DNA of 64,000 nt, from the NCBI GenBank assembly GCA_025084515.1, contig JAJAGP010000545.1, positions 124,001 to 188,000 on the forward strand, read 5' to 3'. The notes below the pieces were generated by a model, which made no database searches, was not told the origin of the DNA, and was given only the letters and a program-made list of their open reading frames with translations. Below, piece by piece: positions 53,930 through 64,000 of the stretch. Made by a program: the position numbers and the translations under genes. This stretch comes from Ancistrus triradiatus. Lineage: Eukaryota > Chordata > Actinopteri > Siluriformes > Loricariidae. The first letter of the stretch is position 1; each line of letters starts with the position of its first letter.

Positions 53930-56900
53930 GTAAGTCAAGGACAGAATTGATTCACACATATATAGCCTTATGCAGATGTTTATGAAAATTAAAAATGCTG
54001 CAGGTTTCCAGATAATCTACTCATATTTATTTGGTAAACTCTTAGACTTGCCTTGTAGTTCATCAGAGCTGGCAGAAATAAGTTGTTAAAATTAGTTTCC
54101 TTAAGTGGTAACATCTTTTTCCATTTTGAAAATGAACAGAGGTGATCAAACTATTACATAAGACAGTATTAACAGGCAAAAAAATCAACCCCTAGCCAGC
54201 CCTGTGATGGACCTACGTCCCACCCAGTGCACTCTTGGACCTGAGTCCTGTTTTGTTTGGAGAACCCTGATTAAGAAATGTAGGGTTAAAACATGACATG
54301 TAAATCCTGCCATAATGAGAACCATTAATAGTTACGTAGACTAGCAGTAACTATTAAAAGTTAAAAAAGAACATTTATCTCCAGCAATATATTTTGTAAC
54401 TTTCATTTTACAGTTTTTTTTTATTTGTCTCTTTCTACTTTTATCTGTACGATCGTTTTCTTCATATTTAATCAAGAATTTGGTACTATAATAACACCTT
54501 GAACCAGAGAGCCTCTGCTACACAATTGTTATTCAGACAAAAAACAGTGCGTGAAATTATTTAAAATCATATAGCCATCCATTAGCTTTCATCTACGTCA
54601 TTAGTGGTAAAGAAAACCAAGCATTATTTCATAGTAATGGCCAACTAAAATACTGCAATAACAATACCACAGTTTAAAACTAAACGTGCTTTACAAATTG
54701 TACTTAAACCATGTCAAATCAATGAAATAAATCAAGTAATACATCAAACAATGAATGTATATAATGTATAATCTTACATAATATTTACTAATATATAAAG
54801 TGGTGCTATGATAAATGGTACCATAGAAGTCCAAAGGAAAAAAGAGAGAGTTAGAGAAGTGTGTTGCTATAAAAGTGCACCTATAGGAAAAAGAAGAACA
54901 GGTGTATTGGGGCACACCTAGGATTACATAACTGAAGGTAGTAGCAAGAAGGCAACACCCAGTTTGTATAAAGTGTATGAAAAAGCTCCCATATACCGTA
55001 TGAATTTTAGATTTTATATATATAAGATATACACATTAAATACAGTCAATCTGCTTACTATAATTCACTTTTTTGTGGCACTGTAGGTATAGTTTGTAAT
55101 TCCACAGTAATTTAAGAAGGGACCAGTGAAAATCAGATTGTTTTTGCAGCAAACAAAAGAAGTTTCCTAACAAAAGAAGACGTTTCTAGTCCTACGTCTA
55201 CAAGTTGAGTGTCAAAGCGTGTTCACTGTCATTAGTAATCCATAATTAAAATTCTAATTATTTCCTCTGGCTGAAAATGAGACAGCAGATTCATAAGAGG
55301 CAACTTGGAAAAACAACACAAATATTATGTTTTTCTTTTCTTTCTGATAGTTTTGGATGTAGTGTCTTTGGATTTGGGGTATTTTTCTTTGTCGATAAAT
55401 GTTTAGTATATCAATGTATTGTCGTTGAATAAATCCTACTATTAGTGAACTGTCATATGCACACATTGTAGACGTCACTGTTCAAGACGTTCACAGACGT
55501 TGCTGCAGATTTGTCAGCTGCACATCCTTGTTGGGAGTCTCTCGTTCCTCCACATCCCAAAGGTGCTCTATTGGACTGAGATCTGGTGACTGTGGAGGCC
55601 GTTTCAGTACAGTGAGCTCACTGTCATGTTCAAGAAACCAGTTTGAGATGATTTGAGTTTTGTGACATGGCATTCGTTTAATCAGAAGCTGGTACACTGT
55701 GGTCATAAAGGGATGCACATGGTCAGCAACAATACTCAGATAGGCTGTGGTGTTTAAACATTGCTCGGTTTTTATAGGAGCCCAAAGTGTGCCAAAAATA
55801 TCCCCCACACCACCGCCAGTCTGAACTACTGATACAAAGCAGGATGGATCCATGCCCTCAGGTTCTTTACAGCAAATTTTGATCCTACCATCCGAATGTC
55901 ACAGCAGAGCGAGACTCATCAGACCAGACAATGTGTTTCCAGTCCTCTGTTGTCCAATCTGGTGAGCCTGTGCAAATTCTAGCCTCAGTTGCCTAGCCTT
56001 AGCTGACAGGAGGGGCACCCGGCATGGTCTTCTGCTGCTGTAGCGCATCTGCTTCAAAGTTGGAAGTGCCTCTTTTGCATACCTCGACATTTACAAGGCA
56101 TTTTCGCCCAGAGAGCTGCCCTCACTGGATATTTCTCTTTTTCTGATTATTCTCTGTACATCCTAGAGATGGTTATGAGTGAATCCCAGTTTCAGCAGTT
56201 TCTGAAATCTATTGAGGACCAACAACCATGCCATGTTCAAAGTCACTTACATCACCTTTCAGTTTGAACTTCAGCAGGTCGTCTTGACCATGTCTATATG
56301 TCTAAAGAGTCTCTGCCAGGTGATTGGCTGATTAGATATTTGTGGTAACGAGCAGTTGAACATGTGTAATTAATGAAGTGGCTGGTGCGAGTTCCTTTAA
56401 CAATCATAATTTGTATCAGCTTGCACTTAGCAATAGTTAACATTAACGAAATCTAAACCTTGATGCATTAATAAACCACGGATAATGACCACAAAGCAAC
56501 ACCATGAGGTGATATCTATGTTATGTAAATAATAATACTATAAATAATGCTAGACAGGCTTTAATGGAAATCATTAGCTCTTGTATAAATATTATATTTA
56601 AACATAGATGTGTGTAAAAGTAATGATATATGGATGAATATGAGAACAATGTAACAAGATTGTTCTTTCTCTATCTCTTTCTTTCTTTCTTTAGCGGAGT
56701 CTCTGACCTGTAATAAGTGCCCAGTGAGCATGTTCGGATTTTGTGTGTTCTCCGGCAGCGTTGATTGCTCAACCAACACGTCCTTGTGTAGCACCTCAAC
56801 AGCCAGTAAGTCCTATCACACATGTGTAACACTGAGTAAGCACAAACCTATATGCTTACATGGGTTCTACATGACACCCTGGTATCTGTATAACGAATCA

Positions 56901-57992
56901 TTGTTATCTGGCCTGGTTGGATACTGCACAGAAAAAAACCTGTTAATTTCTGAGGGAGGGTAGGCTGGAAGAGGGACTATCCTTGCCACTGCAACAGGGG
57001 CTTTTACCAACCATTCAAGCCTCTGGTAAAACCTGGAAGTGTAGTGCTTATTCTCACTATAGTCTGATTGTGAAAAGAAGTGGTCAGTTCCCACAAATTG
57101 TATGATGATGTCATGCAAGTCAGGGAAGGTTGAAAAACTGGGGAATTGGGCAGGACTACATTTGCAGGAAAGGGGAGAAAACAAAACCTTGAAAACAATG
57201 AGAGCGTTTACATGCACTTGATAATCTGATCAAAGTGGGATTTCTGCAGTTATGTGCAGAATACTCCGATCATACTCCGATGTAGAAATCAGATTAAGAA
57301 ATCCCATAAAGAGAGCTGGATTTTTCTCCAGTAATCAGATTACTCGTAGCATGTACACCAGTTACCCGATTATAATCGGTGTTTTCAGACATCGCATGTG
57401 GGTGGCCAGGTCTGTGTATTCTAAAGACTTTGCTTTATTTTTCCTCTTTTTCCACTGAATTTAGAGGAATTTTTTGCTCACTGGATCTGGCAACCCCAGA
57501 ATTAAACACAGCACGGAATTAAAACCAGCAAAACAGCTGTCGAACACTTTGTGAATACTCTGAATATATACACTTAAGAAAATAAATAATTTGAAAATGA
57601 AAGTTTGAGGTTTGTCACATATATGAGATTATTAGTAGAAATCTGATTAACCCAGAGGTTTCCCATTACCTGATTACTCATGATCTCATTTTTGTAATCT
57701 CAAAATAAGATGCAATAATGAGAAAGCCGGTTGCTAAACTTCATTTTCATCTGCAGCATTCTCAGCTATCAATGGCTTCTCTGGCTTCACATCAATGGGC
57801 TGCATGGAGTCAACTCTATGTAACGCCACGCTTAACGGGACCATCCTGGGCACGTCGTACACCATCTCTCAGAGCTGCTGCAGCACAGATAAATGCAACA
57901 CAAATTCCGCTGGCCCTTACATGCGACTCTCCATCAGTGCGGCTCTCAGTGCAGCCTTCCTCGCTTACATCTTTTCTCAGTCCATTTATTAA
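53878..57992 (+). CDS. Ly6/uPAR-family GPI-anchored protein, gene 2 (3 exons)
   Basis: Exons 53878-53929, 56695-56805 and 57757-57992 give 132 residues with phase 1 introns. Residues 1-20 form the signal peptide (MKKLIFCVIAAIGLFTITES). Ten cysteines (23, 26, 34, 42, 49, 70, 76, 95, 96, 101) give the three-finger pattern: LTCNKCPVSMFGFC, then SCCSTDKCN. Possible N-glycosylation at Asn45, Asn77 and Asn81. The tail from about residue 106 is hydrophobic, with GPI attachment likely near Asn104-Ser105. Exon 1 and 2 lengths and junction positions (residues 18 and 55) equal those of gene 1, so the two arose by tandem duplication. The sequences are otherwise quite different, suggesting fast divergence. 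Cell-surface location is well supported; partner and function are unknown. Confidence 0.9.
53930..55489 (+). other. Gene 2 intron 1, first part; nothing clear
   Basis: AT-rich intron. Near 54190-54260 ('ccagccctgtgatggaccta', 'ccacccagtgcactctt') there is a faint resemblance to the tail of the second repeat type. Confidence 0.5.
55490..56388 (-). pseudogene. Tc1-E element antisense in gene 2 intron 1
   Basis: Minus-strand frame 55853-55491 has TAYLSIVADHVHPFMTTVY, KTQIISNWFLEHDSELTVL and [16 protein letters not shown]. It therefore keeps the catalytic Glu of the DDE triad, but the segment with the second Asp (QQDNAPCH-type) is partly deleted (LIKRMPCHKTQ). The upstream frame (56090-55899) holds the middle part, and the DNA-binding region near 56100-56260 is in pieces. 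The high-coordinate end resembles the terminus at 7160. Non-functional. Confidence 0.82.
56695..56805 (+). CDS. Gene 2 exon 2
   Basis: 111 bases, equal to exon 2 of gene 1, with five cysteines. The acceptor lies behind a CT/CTTT-rich tract (56664-56692), then TAG. Donor GTAAGT. Confidence 0.9.
57204..57400. repeat. Possible MITE in gene 2 intron 2
   Basis: Opens with 'gagcgtttacatgcac' and has 'gtagcatgtacaccag' about 140 bases on, which pair as imperfect inverted ends. 'aatcagatta' words recur inside and again at 57630-57680. Class uncertain. Confidence 0.4.
57757..57992 (+). CDS. Gene 2 exon 3
   Basis: Encodes residues 55-132 from TFSAINGFSGFTSMGC to the stop TAA at 57990-57992. Contains the last five cysteines and the GPI-signal tail. 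The acceptor is 'catctgcag'. Confidence 0.9.
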
Positions 57993-58490
57993 AAGCCTCA
58001 CCTTGAAACCAGCTTCATTTATACTCAGGTTATTACTGTCATCAGTGACTGTTTGAACGAAATGTTTGTACCTCTACTTTGTCTTTGATGTCTATCAGTG
58101 CTACAACGATAATGCTACAATTGTTTGTAAGCAACATTTATGCACAGAGCTAATGCGTTTTACACACAGCCACATCCATAAAACTGGAAGGAAAAAGCTA
58201 AACTGTCTCCATTTGTGGTGGCAGCTATGTCTTAATAATGAAGTATGAAACTGCTGAAGACGGAGCCCTACCTCTATGTGACACAGCACAAAATCCATTA
58301 TATTATAATACGGTTGTAATCCCTTAATAATAATGTCCTATTTCCATCTGAATATGTATAACTCAGCATCTATGAGTGGACTTTTGAAAGCCAAAACACT
58401 CAACACAATTCTGTACTGCTATATTTCCACCTTTTCATTTTTACTTTATTGTAATTTCACAAAATAAAAACAAATATACATTACAAACAC
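57993..58490 (+). terminator. Gene 2 3' UTR and poly(A) signal
   Basis: AATAAA at 58463-58468, followed by a GT-rich stretch (ctgtgtgttctttgtgtt) at 58498-58515, so cleavage near 58485-58490. Confidence 0.7.
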
Positions 58491-58822
58491 GTTCACTCTG
58501 TGTGTTCTTTGTGTTAACTGGTCATGCCCTTTATATTCTTTTACCTCCTGGCTGGCTCGCTATTTGTTGAATAATGGTAATGGAATAATGGTAACAATTC
58601 TAGACTATGGTAGACTATGGTAGACTCAGCAGACCTGGGGTGTGGCACTCAAAAAATAATGTGGTCTGTACCTTACTTAGAAGCTCCAAAAAACATATAC
58701 AGATGGACAGAAAGACAAATTACTTAGATGAACAGAAAAAAATCATATTTGGTTGTGCCCCCTAATTAATTTACTATGAAAAAATGTAAACTTTACATAT
58801 GAGTAGATCTTTTCTTGCAATA
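58491..58822. other. Intergenic; no gene seen
   Basis: Short direct repeat 'tagactatgg' three times near 58601-58625. Confidence 0.5.
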
Positions 58823-59652
58823 CAGTGGTGCTTGAAAGTTTGTGAACCCTTTAGAATTTTCTATATATTTTCTATATATTATATATTTCTGCATAAATAT
58901 GACCTAAAACATAATCAGATTTTCACACAAGTCCTAAAAGTAGATAAAGAGAACCCAGTTAAACAAATGAGCCAAAAATATTATACTTGTTCATTTATTT
59001 ATTGAGGAAAATGATCCAATATTACATATTAGTGAGTGGCAAAAGTATGTGAACCTTTGCTTTCAGTATACACCCCCCCCCCCCCCCCCCACATTAGCTG
59101 CTCACTTCAGGTCCTTCCACAATATTTCGATTGGATTAAGGTCAGGACTTGGCCATTCCAAAACATTAACTTTATTCTTCCAATCCTTCTGGCTTGTCCA
59201 TGTGATCTTTGTGAAACTGCAGATGAGCAGCAACGTTCTTTTTGGAGAGCATTGGCTTTCTCCTTGCAACCCTGCCATGCACACCATTGTTGTTCAGTGT
59301 TCTTCTGATGGTGGACTCATGAACATTAACATTAGCCAATGTGAGAGAGGCCTTCAGTTGCTTAGAAGTTACCCTGAGCTCCTTTGTGACCTCACCAACT
59401 ATTACACACCTTGCTCTTGGAGTGATCTTTGTTGGTCAACCACTCCTGAGGAGGGTAACAACGATCTTGAATTTCCTCCATTTGTACACAATCTGTCTGA
59501 CTAGGGTTTGGTGGAGTCCAAACTCTTTAGAGATGATTTTGTAACCTTTTCCAGCCTGATGAGCATCAACAACTCTTTCTCTGAGGTCCTCAGAAATCTC
59601 CTTTGTTCGTGCCATGATACACCTCCACAAACATGCGTTATGAAGAGCAGAC
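58823..59652 (-). pseudogene. Tc1-A element with internal deletion and poly-C tract
   Basis: Starts after TA with the terminal repeat 'cagtggtgcttgaaag'. The terminal region ends at 'tttcagtata', is followed by C18 (59073-59090), then by minus-strand transposase sequence: SPDLNPIEILWKDLK (with the catalytic Glu) and, after a deletion at about 59180, the DNA-binding region up to the start codon complement near 59612. The other terminal repeat is replaced by a SINE fragment. Confidence 0.82.
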
Positions 59653-59663
59653 AACAACGGCAG

Positions 59664-59736
59664 CCAGGCAGAAGTGGGATTTGAACCCTGCAGTCCAGAG
59701 ACAACTACCTTAACCACTAGGCCACCACAGACTTCA
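59664..59736 (-). repeat. SINE 5' fragment
   Basis: 'cagaagtgggatttgaaccc' (B-box complement) and 'ccttaaccactaggccacca' (head complement). Joined to the truncated Tc1-A element. Confidence 0.7.
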
Positions 59737-60661
59737 CTCCTATAATGCAACACCACAGTCGAGGTGCAACACCTCCCTTATATTAGTTTCTAGTGTGTTG
59801 TCTCTTATGGTAAGTTTTAGCATCCGCTTTGATCTTTAACACAAGGACTATCTGTAGAATATTTTTAGATTTAGTTGCTTATGTGACTTAAAAACTACAA
59901 GATCTGTTTTGTTATCAAGTCCCATAGCTCTGGTAATGCATAGCAATCTGTACTCTGTTTTTATGGTGCGTTTTGAGAGCAGTTAAAGACAAAATCACAA
60001 TTAAATACGCATTGCTGATTCTGTGCATTGCTCTCAGCTCCAGAATTAGAGCTGCCATTAGGCGCCCAGAGAAGAGCTGCCAATGTGATGTCAAATGGAC
60101 AAAATCCAGCCTGTAAAAGCTCATAATGGCAGTTTAGGACTAGGTGGGAGTGCAGTTGCATGGAAACCTTTCTGGTCAAGTTCTTCAAAATTGGAGTGAT
60201 GGCAGTAGTTTGGAGTTCGACAGGAATAGTGCATGAGGTTAGCAACGTGTAAATGAAGTGTGAAATAGGTACAGAAATTCTTAAGCAGAGAGGTAGGTGC
60301 AGGGTCCAGCCGACAGTACATTGAACTGAATTTGCTAAGCACTGATGTTTTCAAAGGAAGCAGATATAGGACCCTGTAAGGATGGCAAATGGAATATATT
60401 TTATTTATAAAGAATTGCAGAGAATAACTCAGAACCAGAAAAGGTTTATGGTAGCACAAAGCGCTCTTGGCTTAGATGAACTGCAACTGGTGCGTTGTGG
60501 TAAGTATGCACCAACCAAAATATGCCAAGGACAGTAAGGCAAGTTTGCTTGTAAAGCCAGCCAAGGTGGTGACCAGTGGCTCAAAGCTCAAAGCTCAAGA
60601 ATGAACCATGGTGAGGTACAAGAGGATAGAAATAAGTAGTTGTTACAGTTCATTCTGATTA
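59737..60661. other. Intergenic; no gene seen
   Basis: The minus-strand frames between 59915 and 60459 (for example ending ...HFTLAALLWAPNGSS-like) have no recognised relatives. The sequence 'ccagcctgtaaaagctcata' may belong to an old retroposon. Confidence 0.4.
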
Positions 60662-61263
60662 CAGTCATACCTTGGCACTCGGCCACTCTTCGAGTTTGGT
60701 TCTTGAGACATTTTTACAATGCACTCGTCAAGCACTCGTCATTTCTTTGGCACTCGGCACACCTGCTAGAACGTGTATGAGTGAAGAAACCCAACTTGTA
60801 TGCCCTTTCCAGGAGAAATATAGGAGCACATCAGTCTCACAACAGCTCTTGCTCAGTGAAGACCTCCACTAAAATCTGCTGTAAACTTTATCATGTTTTT
60901 TTGTTCTATTTAATATATTCTTAGTGTAAGAGTCACCATGGGTCCCAAGAAGGTTAGTGAATTAGAAGGTTATTTACATAATGAGAACTACGATAGCACT
61001 TAATGTATTTATAATAGACGATAGCACTTGTATTTCATCTAATTATTGTTTTTTTATTTGTCTGTGTATATATAGTGTTTAAGAATACGATGCAACTCCA
61101 TTAATGCATATAATGCTTCATACAGTGTGGATTTTCTGGGGGCCTGGAATGGATTCATTCAATTTATGTATTCTTTTTGGGAAAATTTCTCTCTGTACTC
61201 ATTGTTTTTATCACTCTATGTTCCTTGTGGAACGAATCAACAATGAGAACTGAGGTACCACTG
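60662..61263 (+). mobile_element. pogo/Tigger-like element, non-autonomous
   Basis: Starts after TA with 'cagtcataccttggcactcg' and ends 'gaactgaggtaccactg', an imperfect inverted pair of the type seen in pogo/Tigger elements. A start-like 'atgggtcccaagaaggttag' (MGPKKVSELEG) near 60938 resembles the beginning of Tigger transposases but stops soon after. About 600 bases, no catalytic region. Confidence 0.5.
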
Positions 61264-61644
61264 TGTATAGCAGGAATGTCATCTGGTCTGGACAGATCAG
61301 ATGAGTCAGCGAGTGGAGTAGCTTCAGGAAGAAAAGAAGTGTGGATCAGCAGATTTCCAACTGCAAAAAGTTTAGCAAGAGGAGAACCAGAGCTGAATTC
61401 AATAAGCTTATGTTTGGAAATGCCGACGAATGTACACTGAGTAGCTGGAACACATCAGGAGTGTGTCCTAGCATGCGTGTGGGGAAAATCTACATGTTAT
61501 GTAAGGTTACAGCATTCCAGTACAGCCATAAAATCACCAAGCAATATTCATCACGGCACAAAGCAGTACCTCAGAAGAGTCTCGTATGACCAGAGACAAA
61601 ACTAAGGTAACTGATAACTGCTTTCATTGACTCTTATGTAATTA
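61264..61644. other. Intergenic; no gene established
   Basis: An 82-residue + frame (61341-61589) and an overlapping 87-residue frame cross this stretch. Neither resembles a known protein and no splice context supports them. Confidence 0.4.
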
Positions 61645-63229
<1,585 letters not shown>

Positions 63230-64000
63230 TTTTTCAGATTTGTAACATCTGCTATATTTTGTTCAAATCCAACCAGGAACCAGAATCTCGGCGTCATATA
63301 ACGAAATCAAAATAACACAAACCATGGAGGCAATATATGACATAGCGCCACACCCTTATTTAGAACTGTTAACACTCCTGGTAATTAGGCGTGATACTAT
63401 GCAGGCGCGACATGCACAGACACAGATACGCTCCCACAAACAACCACAGGCACATGTCCAAACAAATACAGACAGACACATCTGCAAATAAAAACAGATA
63501 GACATGCACACACGTGGGGGTTTGGTGAAGGGGGAGGATGGGGAGGTGGGCCTGTGGAGATTCTGGCTTTAAAAACAAGCAAGCAAACCAGCCCTGGTGT
63601 AATCATACAACCAGCATAAATATGAAATACAAATTATCTTGTTTTTATTATTTATGAAAGGGCATGTGTGGTCTTTATGATGCCTGTCATAAAGAAGTGT
63701 TTTTTTCTTGGTAACTTTATGGATATATATATATATTTATTTATGATTTTTAGGCTTTTAAGCTTCTGTAGCATTTGGGCACCTTCTCTGTTTGCACATA
63801 ACAGACTCAGCCTCCATGACCTGAGGAACTCTGAAACTCAGAAGCCCCCCTGGTGAAGTGGAAAATGAGGAACAGGCATAAACTGAACTCACCCCATAAA
63901 CGCATAATAGCCCTAACCCCAGATGGAACCTGATGGGGAGCCAGCATCTTTGGACACTGAGAGAACTGGGATGGAACCCAGTGTGGCTTAGCTCCACAAA
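63230..64000. other. Intergenic; no gene seen
   Basis: CA/CAGA-rich stretch at 63410-63510 and a TA run near 63723-63737. The last 200 bases have no recognised feature. Confidence 0.5.

Noticed and set aside
56724..56963. 79-residue frame reading through gene 2 exon 2 into the intron
   Set aside because: A consensus donor (GTAAGT) ends the exon at 56805, and exon length and phase match gene 1.
60938..60975. MGPKKVSELEG start as a live Tigger transposase gene
   Set aside because: The frame stops within a few codons and no catalytic region follows.
61177..61589. Two overlapping + frames (87 and 82 residues)
   Set aside because: The first starts inside the pogo-like element; neither shows a family match or splice context.

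Overview
The window looks like nuclear DNA of a bony fish. The evidence is several Tc1-like transposon families, tRNA-headed SINEs with the teleost 'taagtcgctctggataag' type tail, Ty3/gypsy LTR elements of teleost type, and two small intron-containing Ly6-type genes. A catfish-like (otophysan) source is a guess from the repeat flavour and is not established. There are no bacterial genes, rRNA, intact tRNA genes or CRISPR arrays. About 58.5 kb of the window is repeats or silent spacer.

Two host genes can be supported, both on the + strand and about 6 kb apart. Gene 1 (exons 31452-31503, 45305-45415, 46773-46996) encodes 128 residues. Gene 2 (exons 53878-53929, 56695-56805, 57757-57992) encodes 132 residues. 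Both proteins have a signal peptide, ten cysteines in the Ly6/uPAR three-finger pattern ending CC...CN, and a hydrophobic GPI-signal tail. Exon 1 coding part (52 nt), exon 2 (111 nt) and all intron phases are the same in both genes, so they are tandem paralogues. Each has a TATA box upstream and an AATAAA downstream.

Layout. 1-15.4 kb: decayed repeats (Tc1-like fragments, SINEs, a hAT remnant, a small minisatellite). 15.4-30.3 kb: four head-to-tail copies (R1-R4) of a 2.4-kb unit whose last ~450 bp is the left part of a Tc1 element. R2 has lost ~2 kb and holds a 4.27-kb Ty3/gypsy element on the minus strand. R3 holds a 3.15-kb non-autonomous LTR element with a 27-bp coding minisatellite. R4 ends in an (AT)n/(GT)n tract. 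30.4-31.3 kb: spacer and promoter of gene 1. 31.5-47.7 kb: gene 1, with a 13.8-kb first intron holding degenerate tandem repeats, SINEs, two Tc1 copies and a ~0.8-kb inverted repeat. 47.8-53.7 kb: MITEs and Tc1 fragments. 53.8-58.5 kb: gene 2. 58.8-64 kb: a Tc1 fragment, a pogo/Tigger-like element, and a near full-length but dead Tc1 element.

Tc1 labels used below. Tc1-A: ends begin cagtggtgcttgaaag. Tc1-C: ends begin gtggggcaaaaaagtatt. Tc1-D: the family at 51.6-52.5 kb. Tc1-E: ends resemble cttcattaggtacacctg. Tc1-G: ends begin cagaggtgtgaaaaagtg. No copy has an intact transposase. Boundaries of decayed repeats are estimates by eye.
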